DNA of 64,000 bases from Xanthobacteraceae bacterium (GCA_031291445.1 JARLJA010000149.1:1-64000); one strand, 5' to 3'. Positions 40,403 to 51,118 are shown, counted from the stretch's first letter. Translations and numbers: made by a program. Notes: generated from the sequence alone by a model not told the origin.

Positions 40403-41404
40403 ATGAAACGCTCGGTGTTGTCATTGCTTGCAATGTCGCTGTTGCTGGCGCCGTTGTCCGCCTGGTCGAAGGAGACTCGGGAGTTTGTTACGCAGGATCT
40501 TCACGTCGCATCGAACACTCCGGGGGTCGAGATCTTTCTCCGTAACAAGCATCCGAAGGGACTCCGGAATTTCACTCCGGGTCGGACAGTGCTCTACGTG
40601 CACGGCTCGACGCAGCCATCGGAGACGGTGTTCGATCTCCCGCTCGGAAACGGCTCCTGGGCGGACTACATCGCTTCACACGGCTATGATGTCTGGCTGG
40701 TCGATGTGAGAGGGTACGGCGGGTCGACGCCGCCGAAGGATCAGTCGAAGCCCTTTGCCACGACGAAGGATGCCGTCGACGACCTCGGGGCCGCGGTGAA
40801 GTACATTCTGTCCAAGCGCCGCATCTCGAAATTGCAGTTGATCGGGTGGTCGTGGGGAACGCAGATCACCGGCAGCTATGCCGCTGAACAGCCCCAGCAG
40901 GTGGCCGGTCTCGTATTGCTTGCTCCGCCGTGGCTTTCGACTGGAGGCAGCAAGGCGTCCGAGACCGTCTGGCAGGAATGGACGATCGACGGCTCGCTCA
41001 AGCGTCTTCAGACAGGAGTGCCGGAAGGCGAGGCCGAGAAGATCTTCCCGCCGGCCTGGAAGAAGACCTGGGAGCAGGCCCTTCTCGCCAACCAGCCGTC
41101 GGCCAAGGGGTCCAGTCCGCCTCGTTTCCGCTCGCCAACGGGCGTCATTGCCGACGGCGCCGAGTACTGGAACGTCAACAAGGCGATCTTCGACCCGGGC
41201 AGGATCACCGCGCCGACGCTCATCATCCGCGGCGAGTGGGATCAACTGACGCCGCTGAGCCAGTCGCAAGCACTCTTTGCGCTGCTGCGCAACGCTGCCG
41301 TGCGCCAGCTGATCGAGATCCCGCGTGCGACGCATTTCATCGAGGTCGAGACCGGGCGCGACTCCTTGTTTCGGGAGGTTCAGAATTTCCTGGACCGGAA
41401 TTGA
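40403..41404 (+). CDS. Secreted alpha/beta hydrolase
   Basis: Signal peptide; LIGWSWGTQITG; TLIIRGEWDQLTP; ATHFIEVE. Confidence 0.88.
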   Translation: MKRSVLSLLAMSLLLAPLSAWSKETREFVTQDLHVASNTPGVEIFLRNKHPKGLRNFTPGRTVLYVHGSTQPSETVFDLPLGNGSWADYIASHGYDVWLVDVRGYGGSTPPKDQSKPFATTKDAVDDLGAAVKYILSKRRISKLQLIGWSWGTQITGSYAAEQPQQVAGLVLLAPPWLSTGGSKASETVWQEWTIDGSLKRLQTGVPEGEAEKIFPPAWKKTWEQALLANQPSAKGSSPPRFRSPTGVIADGAEYWNVNKAIFDPGRITAPTLIIRGEWDQLTPLSQSQALFALLRNAAVRQLIEIPRATHFIEVETGRDSLFREVQNFLDRN

Positions 41405-41629
41405 TGGGGCGATCTCCAGTGTTCGACGCCATGCTCAGGAACAGCGCCAAGGCCATCGTCTGCGCCGTCGAATCGAGGAGAGTGGCTGCGACGCCTCGCC
41501 CGCGGTCTGTGCCGGGGGTTCGATGGTGGCAGTGCCGAACGAATCTCGTCTGACACTTCCGGTATCTTGCGAAGTCGATCTTCGACAAAAGTGGCCCAAT
41601 CAGCGGACAAGCCTCAGGGAGACGATGAG

Positions 41630-41959
41630 ATGACTGTTCTTTTGCAAGTGAATTACACGCCAAGCGCCGAACAGGACCAGCAGTCGGACATCGAACGTCT
41701 GGAAGCGGCCGACAGCATCGCAAAAAATGTTGCCGGCCTGCAGTGGAAGGTCTGGATTTCGAACCAGGCGGACCGAATCCGGGGAGGAATCTATCTGTTC
41801 GACCATCTCGAGAGCGCGCGGGCTTGGGGCGAAGGAAATCTGCGCGCGCGGCTGGCCGCCGCAGGTGGAAGAAATATCTCCATCACCTACTTCGATGTCG
41901 ACGAGCGATTGAGCGCCATTACCCGGGCCGTCCTGTCCCGGCCCGGTCTTGCAGCTTGA
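41630..41959 (+). CDS. YdhR-family putative mono-oxygenase
   Basis: ~109 aa; GLQWKVWISNQADRIRGGIYLFDHLESARAW matches the ydhR pattern. Confidence 0.75.
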   Translation: MTVLLQVNYTPSAEQDQQSDIERLEAADSIAKNVAGLQWKVWISNQADRIRGGIYLFDHLESARAWGEGNLRARLAAAGGRNISITYFDVDERLSAITRAVLSRPGLAA

Positions 41960-42184
41960 TCCCTGCCGGATACGTCTGCTCTTTCTTGATGATGAGAGAC
42001 GCCTGGCAGACGCAGAGCCCGATCTCGTCCCGGAAGCTGTCGGTTCTGATGAGCTGGGTGATGGAATCTGCGAACGGGGCGGCTCCCGACAAGAGCCGCC
42101 CCGCAATGCAGTTCACGATCGGATCGCAACTCACCTTCGAACGATCCGCCGCATGCTTGCGCCGGACGTCCCTTGAGCTCCTGG

Positions 42185-43453
42185 TCAATTCCAGGGGTGA
42201 CGCGGCGGGCTGATGCTGTTCAGGTAGTAGTTGCCGACGTGGAAGAACTTCCATCGCACCGGGTCGTGAAGGGTGTGCGCCCGGGCATTGCGCCAGTGAC
42301 GATCCAGATTGTGGACGGCGAGGGTCGATCGCGTCCCGGCGAGTTCGAACAGCTTGTTGGTGGCAAGGATCGCGATTTCCGTGGTCAGCACTTTCGACTC
42401 GGCGGTCTTGATGGTGGCTTCCGCGACATTGGCCTCCGACGGGTCGGCATGGGCGACGTCGATGGCCTTGCCGGCGATCTCTAGCAGCGCCTCGGCTGCG
42501 TGAAGCTTGATCTCCAGATCACCGATCGCGGAAATCGTGAAGACATCCTCGGCCGCGGTGTCCTTTCCGCTGTCGATCCAGGGGCGGCTCTGGGTCCGGA
42601 CGAAGGCGATGGTGTCCTCGATCGTGCCCTTGGCGATGCCGGCGTCGATCGCGGACTGGATGATCTGGGAGACCGGGCCGGCGATGGTCGGGCGGTCGAA
42701 TGCAACCACCGGCAGCAGGCGGCTCTTTGGCAGCCGGAGATTCGCGATCTTTACGCCGCCCGACGCGGTCGTGCGCTGACCGAAGCTGGACCAGTTATTG
42801 GTCACGGTCAGGCCCGGAGCGTCGCGTTCGGCAAAAGCGAGGAATGTCCGGGCCTGGTCATCCACGGTCACGATCGGAATGATGTGAGAGAGCAGCGCGC
42901 CGGTGGTGTAGTATTTTTCGCCGTTGATGACGGCATCGTCGCCGTCGTAGGCGACCCTGGTCTCGAACGCCGCGACGTTCTTGCTGTTGAGTTCGGAAAA
43001 TGCGTTTCCAAAGCGGAGGCCACGGAGCGCCCAGCCGAAGAATTCCTTCTTCTGCGATTCGGATCCGTCGAGATCGATGTGGCCGACGATCGCGAGATGG
43101 TTCTGGGTGATTTGAGCGATGCTGGAATCTCCCGCCGCGATGATCTCGATCACCTTGGCGAGGGTTGCATAGGAAACGCCTGGTCCGCCGTAGGCTTTCG
43201 GGACATTGATGCTCCAGAGCCCGCTCTGGGAATAGGCGTCGAGCTCTCGGAGCGGCAGAAGTCCTTCGCGGTCGCGCAAGGCGGAGTCCTTGGCGAAGTC
43301 CGCTGCGAGCCGGGTTGCGATTTCGATCGCTTCGGCGTCGCTCTTGATGATGTGCGCGGGCGTTGCGGGGCGGGGACGTGGCGGCACCGGGTCGCTGGAG
43401 TTCACGCGCGGGTGAACCGTGTAGTCGATTTTGCTTTCGGTCAGTGATCCCAT
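42185..43453 (-). CDS. Acyl-CoA dehydrogenase-like flavin monooxygenase (SfnB/DszC-like)
   Basis: ARTFLAFAERDAPGLTVTNNWSSFGQRTTASGGVKIANLRLP; C-terminal TLHDPVRWKFFHVGNYYLNSISPPRHPW. Confidence 0.8.
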   Translation of the reverse strand: MGSLTESKIDYTVHPRVNSSDPVPPRPRPATPAHIIKSDAEAIEIATRLAADFAKDSALRDREGLLPLRELDAYSQSGLWSINVPKAYGGPGVSYATLAKVIEIIAAGDSSIAQITQNHLAIVGHIDLDGSESQKKEFFGWALRGLRFGNAFSELNSKNVAAFETRVAYDGDDAVINGEKYYTTGALLSHIIPIVTVDDQARTFLAFAERDAPGLTVTNNWSSFGQRTTASGGVKIANLRLPKSRLLPVVAFDRPTIAGPVSQIIQSAIDAGIAKGTIEDTIAFVRTQSRPWIDSGKDTAAEDVFTISAIGDLEIKLHAAEALLEIAGKAIDVAHADPSEANVAEATIKTAESKVLTTEIAILATNKLFELAGTRSTLAVHNLDRHWRNARAHTLHDPVRWKFFHVGNYYLNSISPPRHPWN

Positions 43454-43901
43454 GACATTCTCCTCGATCAGAAACGGGCTTCGCGCGTTGGCCGCCGTAA
43501 ATCGCCGCGCGTCCACAACACTTGGACGCGTATGTGCCCTCGGGTCGATCGGCTCGCCTCGGTGAACACAAGAGATCCACGCAAAGTCAGAAGGCGTCCG
43601 CTCTGCAGAGGGTATGAGCTAACGGTCGTAAGCGTAATGTCGACGGTTCGATAGTCAATGAAATGGATCGACTGTTCTTTCTTCAATGTCGCGACGGATG
43701 TCGTGCGCTGCGCAGTTGATGGAAAACATTTCTGGCTTCGCTGGCTATATCTGGATCAACACACGGATGGACGCCGAACTGCCGAGGCGTAGGCAGGTGC
43801 CGCATGTCAGACGTCGTGAAGGGGCCGGTACCGATAAGGTTCCGCTTCGCGGGAGTGCACCGACGATCGGTGGCCTATTCGTAGAGATGGGCGGCGTGAT
43901 C

Positions 43902-44066
43902 TTACGACCCGCGACATTTGAAGACCTGGATGACAGTGGGACAGGGCGCCTCCGGTGCGAAGACGATGGTGTCGTCGCCATGGGTGGTGATGCTCGCGGC
44001 CTCCGAAAACACGGGCTCGGCGCGAAAGAACACGGTCCGAGGAGGTCTCTGGAAGCGGGATACGGC
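43902..44066 (-). pseudogene. Possible truncated C-terminal gene fragment
   Basis: Open frame ending ..FFRAEPVFSEAASITTHGDDTIVFAPEAPCPTVIQVFKCRGS*, no in-frame start. Confidence 0.25.
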
Positions 44067-44161
44067 TCAGCCGACGGGAGTGGTATGCCGGCATCGGAGC
44101 GCCGCCCGTGAGACGCGGCCCTGACCGGATCGACCCCACAGGTCGCGAGCTTCGCCGAGGT

Positions 44162-44872
44162 TCATGACCGCGGCGTGACCAGGGTTGCGAGCAGGGCGGC
44201 GCTTCGCTGGCGTGCAAGCTTCGTTGCATCGGCATTGTAGGGTGGGTAGCCCGTCCGAGCGAAGCCGTGGCCTGTTCCCGGATAGACGTCTATCTGGATG
44301 TCCGGCCGCCCGGCAAAAATCGTCTGGACGGCTTCGACGGCCTGGCTCGCCACCCAGGGATCGGTCTCGCCGAAGTGGAGAAGGGTTGGTTTGGCGAGCC
44401 GCCTCAGTTCGTCGAGATGCTGATCGAGTTTGACCGCATAATAGCCAATGACGGTGTCGATCGGCTCGCGGATACCGGCCAGGACGGCCAGCCTGCCTCC
44501 GAGACAAAATCCGATGATTGCAACTCTCGAGCCGGCTCCCAGGCGCTCTCGGAGATATGCTGCGCCCCGGCCGACATCGCTGACGACTGCGTCGACGTCG
44601 ACAGTTTCGCCCTGCGCGCGCGCGCGATCAGGCTGGTCGTAGTCGAGATACACGCCGGGTTGCTGACGCCAGAACAGGTCCGGCACGATGACGGTGAAAC
44701 CCTCGGCAGCATAGCTGTCGGCGACGCCGCGAACCCAGTGATTCACGTTGTAGACCTCAGGGAGAATGATGAGGCCGACGCCGTTCGGCTGTGCTGGCGT
44801 GGCGAGATACGCCTCGAACGTCTCTCCCGTACGGGTAGAAATGTTCACAAAATGACTTTTGCTCAAACTCAT
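44162..44872 (-). CDS. Dienelactone hydrolase family protein
   Basis: VAIIGFCLGGRLAVL (Cys nucleophile), LLHFGETDPWV, YPGTGHGFA. Confidence 0.92.
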   Translation of the reverse strand: MSLSKSHFVNISTRTGETFEAYLATPAQPNGVGLIILPEVYNVNHWVRGVADSYAAEGFTVIVPDLFWRQQPGVYLDYDQPDRARAQGETVDVDAVVSDVGRGAAYLRERLGAGSRVAIIGFCLGGRLAVLAGIREPIDTVIGYYAVKLDQHLDELRRLAKPTLLHFGETDPWVASQAVEAVQTIFAGRPDIQIDVYPGTGHGFARTGYPPYNADATKLARQRSAALLATLVTPRS

Positions 44873-44984
44873 TCTCCTTCGCCGCGGGAGGTTGGTGGAT
44901 GTCTTTTTCTCTTCGGTGCCAGCGGCTTGACAACATGTTCGTGGAGTTCAGAGAAGTAAAGTATCACCTTTCCCGGAGCCATCC

Positions 44985-46160
44985 ATGACCGTCTCTGCTT
45001 TCGATCGCCGATCCCTGCTAGCGGGGCTGCTCGCCACGACCGCGGTGGGGGGAGCGGCCCATGGCGGCAATTCGATTCTGAAGATCGGCGTGATCTCCAC
45101 ATTGAGCGGGCCGGGCGCGACGTGGGGGCTCCCTATCGATGGCGCGGCGCGCATCGCCGCACAGGAAATCAATGGTCGTGGCGGATTGAAGGTGGGCGGA
45201 GAGCGTTTGCAGATCGAGATCGTAGCGTATGACGATCAATACAAGGCCGCCAACGCGGTCACGGCGGTCAACCGGCTCATCGACTACGATGGGGTCCGGT
45301 TCATCCTGGGGCCGATTGCATCCGTATCGCTATCGGCGATCAAGCCGATTACGGAGAGCCGAAAGGTGTTTCTGTTCCCGAATTCGTGGTCTCCCACCGT
45401 TTTTCAGGATGCCCGGTACGTGTTCCGGATCTCGTCGACGACGCGGGAATTCCTGCCGAAGGCCGTCGAATGGCTGCAGCAGGCAAAGCCTGGCATCAGC
45501 CGTGTGGCGACCCTCGCGCCGAATGACGAGACCGGCTGGACCAGTCAAAAGGTGCAGAAGGAGATCTACGGAAAGGCCGGCTATACGGTGGTCGCGGCGG
45601 AGTTATTCGAGCGGCAGCAAACCGATTTCCGGGCCCTCGTCACCAGGATTCTCGCCGAGAAGCCAGAGTCCATCGAGCTCGACACTGCGCCTCCGGCTAC
45701 CGCGGGGCTGATCGTTCGCCAGGCGCGAGAAGCCGGCTACAATGGTGGTTTCACGAAATTTGGCGGATTTGACGTTGCGGAGATCGTTCGGACCGCCGGC
45801 GCGGAAAATGCTGAAGGCATTGTGGGTATATTGCTGGCCGATCCAACCAGCGAGTCCTGGAGCAGGCTGAAGGAGGCATACGCGACATATCACAAGAACG
45901 AGGCAAGCGATTTCGTAACGCTGTTCTATGATGCCGCGCGCATTCTGTTTGCCGGAATCGAAAATGCCGGAACCATCGATGATCCAGAAAGCATCAAGGC
46001 GAGCATCGAAGGTCTGTCACCCTTCCCCGGATCGCTCGGTCCCCTCAGGTGGGGCGGTAAGGAGAACTATGGTATCGATCATCAACTGTACACGCCGGTA
46101 TTTCTCACCGAAGTCAGGGAAGGAAAGGGGCGCGTGATCAGCAGGATTGAAACCGCCTGA
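44985..46160 (+). CDS. ABC transporter substrate-binding protein (branched-chain amino acid type)
   Basis: KIGVISTLSGPGATWGLPIDGAARIAAQEINGRGGLKVGGERLQIEIV. Confidence 0.9.
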   Translation: MTVSAFDRRSLLAGLLATTAVGGAAHGGNSILKIGVISTLSGPGATWGLPIDGAARIAAQEINGRGGLKVGGERLQIEIVAYDDQYKAANAVTAVNRLIDYDGVRFILGPIASVSLSAIKPITESRKVFLFPNSWSPTVFQDARYVFRISSTTREFLPKAVEWLQQAKPGISRVATLAPNDETGWTSQKVQKEIYGKAGYTVVAAELFERQQTDFRALVTRILAEKPESIELDTAPPATAGLIVRQAREAGYNGGFTKFGGFDVAEIVRTAGAENAEGIVGILLADPTSESWSRLKEAYATYHKNEASDFVTLFYDAARILFAGIENAGTIDDPESIKASIEGLSPFPGSLGPLRWGGKENYGIDHQLYTPVFLTEVREGKGRVISRIETA

Positions 46161-46175
46161 TCGTCGGTCCGCCGG

Positions 46176-47024
46176 ATGATCCTTCAGATTCTTGTTATCG
46201 GCGTACTCTCGGCGGCGATATATATGCTGGTGGCGCTGGGCTTTACGTTGATATTCGGCGTCATGCGCATCGTGAACTTTGCCCACGGCGAGTTTCTGAT
46301 GCTCGGTGCGTATGGGCTTTACGTTTTCATGCAGATGTTCGGCCTCCCTTTCGGAATTGCGCTGGTGCTGGCGACTGCGGTGACCGGCGTGCTGGGCGTG
46401 GCGGCCGAACAACTCATCTTCAAGCGCCTCGTCGACAGCGAACTTGGCGGTATGATCGCGTCGCTGGCTCTGGCGATCAGCCTTCAGGGAACCGTCGCCG
46501 CCGTGTTTGGCGTCGATGAGCTTGCCGTCGAGCGGCCGGTAACGGGCGCTTTTCATGTCGGCCCGATGACGGTCCCGAGAGATCAGCTGTTGGCGGCGGG
46601 CACGGCACTTCTTCTGGTGTGGGTGGTTTATCAAGTCCTGCAACGCACGTCCTTCGGTCTGGCGATGCGCGCCGTGGCGCAGGATCGGGACGTAGCCAGG
46701 CTCCAGGGAATCAAGCCACGGCGGATCTACGCGATCGCTTTCGGATTGAGCTGTGCGCTGGCTGGAGCGGCAGGCGCACTGGTTGCGCCTCTGTACACTG
46801 TCGAGCCATACATGGGTGAGGAGCCCTTGATGAAGGCATTCATCGTTGTGGTGCTCGGAGGGCTCGGAAGTATTCCCGGGGCATTGATGGCGGCTGGCAT
46901 GCTCGGACTGATTGACGCTGTCGTTTCGGTGCTGGCGGGACCGACCGCGGCGACATTGGCGCTGTCCTGCGCCGTTCTCCTGGTTCTGTTGGCGCGGCCT
47001 GCCGGCTTGATGGGCCGGGCATGA
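46176..47024 (+). CDS. Branched-chain amino acid-type ABC permease (LivH-like)
   Basis: LVALGFTLIFGVMRIVNFAHGEFLMLGAY. Confidence 0.93.
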   Translation: MILQILVIGVLSAAIYMLVALGFTLIFGVMRIVNFAHGEFLMLGAYGLYVFMQMFGLPFGIALVLATAVTGVLGVAAEQLIFKRLVDSELGGMIASLALAISLQGTVAAVFGVDELAVERPVTGAFHVGPMTVPRDQLLAAGTALLLVWVVYQVLQRTSFGLAMRAVAQDRDVARLQGIKPRRIYAIAFGLSCALAGAAGALVAPLYTVEPYMGEEPLMKAFIVVVLGGLGSIPGALMAAGMLGLIDAVVSVLAGPTAATLALSCAVLLVLLARPAGLMGRA

Positions 47025-47944
47025 CGAGGAGTCGCGGTCTTCTGATCGTCGCTGTCATTGTGCTGTGCGCGATTGCTCCGTTCCTGGTGAGAGATCGGTT
47101 CCTCTATCATCTGGGAATATTGATATGCATTCAAGCGATCCTCGCGCTGAGCGTGAATCTCATGCTGAAACTCGGCCAGCTATCGCTGGCGCAGGCGGGC
47201 TTCATGGGGATCGGCGCCTATACGTCGGCGCTTCTCAGCCGTGATCTCGGAGTTGCTGTCTTGGCCGCCTTGCCAATTGCGGTCGTGGCTTCTGCAGTCG
47301 TCGCAGCCGTCCTGGGATCAATCATCCTGCGCGTCAGAGGCATTTACTTCGTCCTTCTGACTTTTACGCTCGGAGAGACCATTCGGTTGATCTTTGTTCA
47401 ATGCGTGGTGCCGTTCGGCGGCAACAATGGCCTGCCCTCGATTCCGGCAATTGCGGCGTTCGGTATTTCGCTGCAGGAACGCTCTGCAACGTATGGCGTC
47501 GCGCTGGCCGCAGTCCTGGCATCACTCGGCCTCTCCCATCTGCTCTTTCTGGGTGACCACGGCCGCATTCTGCGCGGCATCGCCCGGAATGAACCGCTGA
47601 TGCAATCCCTGGGCGTCGATTCCACCGCCTATCGCCGGTTGGCCTTCACGGTCAGCGCAGCCATCGCCGGCCTCGCGGGAGGTCTCTACGCGCACTACGT
47701 CGGATTCATATCTCCCGCTGCATTCAATGTGACCGCAAGCGTCGGCGCTGTGGTGCTGAACGTCGTCGGCGGATCGGCGTTCCTGCTCGGCCCGGTCGTT
47801 GGCGCTGTCCTGCTGGTGCCGTTACCGGAGTTGTTTCGCGGCGCCGTCGCTTACCAGAGCCTTTTCTACGGCTTGTCGCTGCTCGCATTGACGCTGTTTC
47901 TACCACGCGGAGCCTTGGGGCTTCTTGGCGGGCGCGTGGGATGA
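47021..47944 (+). CDS. Branched-chain amino acid-type ABC permease (LivM-like)
   Basis: LSLAQAGFMGIGAYTSALL; RVRGIYFVLLTFTLGE. Confidence 0.93.
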   Translation: MTRSRGLLIVAVIVLCAIAPFLVRDRFLYHLGILICIQAILALSVNLMLKLGQLSLAQAGFMGIGAYTSALLSRDLGVAVLAALPIAVVASAVVAAVLGSIILRVRGIYFVLLTFTLGETIRLIFVQCVVPFGGNNGLPSIPAIAAFGISLQERSATYGVALAAVLASLGLSHLLFLGDHGRILRGIARNEPLMQSLGVDSTAYRRLAFTVSAAIAGLAGGLYAHYVGFISPAAFNVTASVGAVVLNVVGGSAFLLGPVVGAVLLVPLPELFRGAVAYQSLFYGLSLLALTLFLPRGALGLLGGRVG

Positions 47945-48714
47945 GTTCACAGGGTCTCAGGCTGAGCCATGTCAGCCGCCGCTTCGGCGGAATCGCGGCC
48001 GTCAACGATGTGTCGTTGAGCATTCCGTTCGGCGGTATCACGAGCCTGATAGGGCCCAATGGCGCCGGGAAGACGACGTTGTTCAACGTGATCGCCGGGC
48101 AATTGCGGCCGAGCGATGGCATGATCCATTTTGCCGGTGAACGGATCGACGGCAGAAGTCCCGACTCGATCGCGCGGCGGGGGATTTTGCGCAGCTTCCA
48201 GAACACTGTGACGCTGCCGGGATTGACGGTTGAAGAGCATTTGCTGGGCGCGGCGCTCTTCCCGACGATCGGCCGGCCGATCGATCTCTTGAGGATCGGC
48301 CGCGTTGCTCGCTCTAAATCGGACAGAATGCGAACCGTCGATGCAATCCTGGCGCTCAGCGGGCTTTCCGGACACCGCGCGTCGATCGCGGATACGCTGC
48401 CATACGGGCTGCAGAAGATCCTCGGCGTGGCGATGGCCCTGGCTTGCCGTCCGCGCCTTCTGTTGGCCGATGAGCCGGCGGCAGGGCTCAATGGCGCTGA
48501 AACCGACCGGATGGAACAGGTACTGAGGGCCATTCACGGAAGCGGGGTAACGATCATCGTGGTCGAGCACGATCTGCGTCTGGTGATGCGCTTGTCGCAC
48601 AGGGTTCTCGTGCTTGTGCAGGGCGAGATCGTGGCGGATGGTCCGCCTGACGAGGTGCGTCATGACCCTCGCGTCATCGAGGCCTATGTCGGCGGAGAGC
48701 CCGATGCGACTTGA
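47941..48714 (+). CDS. ABC transporter ATP-binding protein (LivG-like)
   Basis: GPNGAGKTTLFNVIAGQLRPSDG. Confidence 0.93.
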   Translation: MSSQGLRLSHVSRRFGGIAAVNDVSLSIPFGGITSLIGPNGAGKTTLFNVIAGQLRPSDGMIHFAGERIDGRSPDSIARRGILRSFQNTVTLPGLTVEEHLLGAALFPTIGRPIDLLRIGRVARSKSDRMRTVDAILALSGLSGHRASIADTLPYGLQKILGVAMALACRPRLLLADEPAAGLNGAETDRMEQVLRAIHGSGVTIIVVEHDLRLVMRLSHRVLVLVQGEIVADGPPDEVRHDPRVIEAYVGGEPDAT

Positions 48715-49411
48715 GGCATCCCGTCTCTCGGTGCGGTATGGCGCGGTCGATGGGCTGCGTGATGTCGATATCGTGGTCGAAGCCGGATCGATCACAACGG
48801 TGATCGGCGCGAACGGCGCCGGGAAATCGACACTCTTGAATGCATTTGCGGGCCTTGTTCCGGTTGCCGCCGGGCGCATCCTGCTCGGCGGACGAGATAT
48901 TACGGCGGTAGCGGCCGAGGAGCGTGCTGGGCTGGGAATTGCCCTGTCGCCGGAAGGGCGCCGCTTGTTCGCCGACATGACCGTGCACGAAAACCTGCTT
49001 GTCGGCGCATACAGCCGCGGACGGGGCGATGGCGTCGCGCGGGATCTCGACCGCATCTATGAGACCTTCGAAAATCTCGCCCGGCGCAGGAACAGCCTGG
49101 CACGGAATTTGTCCGGCGGCGAGCAACAGATGTGTGCAGTTGGCCGTGCACTCATGGCGCAGCCGAGCGTGTTGCTGCTCGACGAGCCGACGCTCGGACT
49201 TGCACCCATCGTGGTCGCCGATTTCGCGCGGATCATCCGGAAGATCCACAAGAGTGGCGTGACGATCGTTCTGGTCGAGCAAAACTCCCGTCTGGCGCTG
49301 TCTTTGGCTGATCAGGCGTATGTTCTGGAATCCGGCCGGGTCGCTCTGTCGGGGAGCGCCCGATCGCTTCTGAGCGATGTCAGAATACAGAGAAGCTATC
49401 TTGGAGCTTGA
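48704..49411 (+). CDS. ABC transporter ATP-binding protein (LivF-like)
   Basis: GANGAGKSTLLNAFAGL; LSGGEQQMCAVGRALM; LLDEPTLGLAP. Confidence 0.93.
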   Translation: MRLEASRLSVRYGAVDGLRDVDIVVEAGSITTVIGANGAGKSTLLNAFAGLVPVAAGRILLGGRDITAVAAEERAGLGIALSPEGRRLFADMTVHENLLVGAYSRGRGDGVARDLDRIYETFENLARRRNSLARNLSGGEQQMCAVGRALMAQPSVLLLDEPTLGLAPIVVADFARIIRKIHKSGVTIVLVEQNSRLALSLADQAYVLESGRVALSGSARSLLSDVRIQRSYLGA

Positions 49412-49502
49412 CCGACCCGAAGATCGTTCGCGTTCTATGGCCTGACGGCGACGCAGCGGCTCGCGCTGTGTCATCATGCAGTCAGTGGCTGATCGTGCGT
49501 CG

Positions 49503-51041
49503 CTACCTAATCGTCGACGACCGTTCGTCATCAATTCGAAAGCCGAACAACGGCAAGCCAAGTTCTCGCCGATCGGGAACGATGTCCGACCGACGGATCG
49601 GGACGCAGACCAGCACCAGATATTGCGGCCCGTCGGTCCGGAAGTGGCCAGGCTCCAACCGCCCGCGGATCCGGTCCTTGCCGAGGTGAAGGGAATCCTT
49701 CCTCAGTCGATGGCCGTTGAAATAGACGTCGCCGAGGAAGGAGGCCGGATGCCCCCGAAGATCGTCGGTCTCGATCTCGAAAACATAGCCCCCCTTCGGC
49801 ACATCGAAGCCGATCATGCCCGCTGCCGCAGACCAGCGATATGTGCGCTCGCGATATCGTTGGCGGTGGTAGAAGCCGTACAGGGTCACAGCGCCAGTCG
49901 TATTCAAGGATTGATCCGGCGCGCCACCGGTGTTTTGCCGGTCACCTGCATGAATGTGTCTGGATATGAACTGGAGGCGGTGAAATGTTTCCAGCGACGA
50001 ATAGGTCCGGGCATAGGTCTGTACCAGGGCGTCGACATTCTTGCGCCACACCCACGCCTCGAGCCGCATCCAGAGGATGGCCAGGCGCAACGCCAGAATC
50101 CGGCCTGACAGGCCGCAGGCCGCGATCGGCGCCCACCGTGCCGTCGCCGCGACAAGCAATCCGACTGTGTGCCGATGCCGGGGATGCGCCAGCCGCCGGA
50201 GCGTGCTTCGGGCGAGAGGCCAGAACAGGCGTCGCGCGGTTTGCGGCCGCGTCGTTTCTCGCCAAAGCCAATCCAGCGGCGTGTCGAAATAGGTGTGGCA
50301 GTACTCCGGATCGTGGGACAGGCGAAATTCGCATTCCTCGATGGTGCGGGTCTCGACCGGTGGGGCGAAATCGGCGAAGCCGTTGCTGTAGTAGTGAAGC
50401 ACCACGGCGTCCAGGATATAGCCTAGTCGCATGCCGTTGGCGTGAAGCGCCGCGCCCAGGGCAAAATCGCCAAAATAGGCCGTATTGGGTTCGAAGCCGC
50501 CGCTCTTGAAGTAGGCGGTCTTTTTCACCGCAAACCCGCGAACGAGCACCTTTCGCCAATCGCGGGGCCGCGACCAATCTTCGAAATACTGCTCGAATTT
50601 GATGCTCTCGGCCTTGGCAAACGGAGTGAGGCAGCCCGGCTCGCTGCGGAGGCAGGCGCCGTCCATCTCCTGCGTGGCGAAGTAGTCGGCGATGGCTTTC
50701 AGACAGCCCGGCCTGGCGACACAATGGAGCTCGGTGAAAAGCAGCAGGTCGGCGTTCGCCGACTGCGCCCCCGCGTGGTAGAGCCCCAGCACCTTCTGCG
50801 GCGCGTGACGTTCGATGCGATCGCCGGGCCTGAGCACGGCGCGAATGCGCCTCTCCAGTTCTTCCGACTCGCCATCGGAGACCACCAGGATCTCGTATTT
50901 GTCTGCCGGGAAATCGGGTTGATCGACCCAGCTCGCGACGCAGTGCTCCTCGCCGATCCGCGCATCGAACAGCGGGATGATGACGGTGATTTCCGGCCTG
51001 GTGACCGACGCGTCCTCACGCCTCAACACATCGACGGCCAT
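49503..51041 (-). CDS. Glycosyltransferase family 2 protein
   Basis: EITVIIPLFDARIGEEHCVASWVDQPDFPADKYEILVVSDGESEE; C-terminal extension. Confidence 0.85.
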   Translation of the reverse strand: MAVDVLRREDASVTRPEITVIIPLFDARIGEEHCVASWVDQPDFPADKYEILVVSDGESEELERRIRAVLRPGDRIERHAPQKVLGLYHAGAQSANADLLLFTELHCVARPGCLKAIADYFATQEMDGACLRSEPGCLTPFAKAESIKFEQYFEDWSRPRDWRKVLVRGFAVKKTAYFKSGGFEPNTAYFGDFALGAALHANGMRLGYILDAVVLHYYSNGFADFAPPVETRTIEECEFRLSHDPEYCHTYFDTPLDWLWRETTRPQTARRLFWPLARSTLRRLAHPRHRHTVGLLVAATARWAPIAACGLSGRILALRLAILWMRLEAWVWRKNVDALVQTYARTYSSLETFHRLQFISRHIHAGDRQNTGGAPDQSLNTTGAVTLYGFYHRQRYRERTYRWSAAAGMIGFDVPKGGYVFEIETDDLRGHPASFLGDVYFNGHRLRKDSLHLGKDRIRGRLEPGHFRTDGPQYLVLVCVPIRRSDIVPDRRELGLPLFGFRIDDERSSTIR

Positions 51042-51118
51042 GACCCAGAATCCCCCATAAGTTTCCGCGCGCCGATTGGCGGCTCGTCAAGTCCATGCGC
51101 TGGCGGCTCACTGAACGC

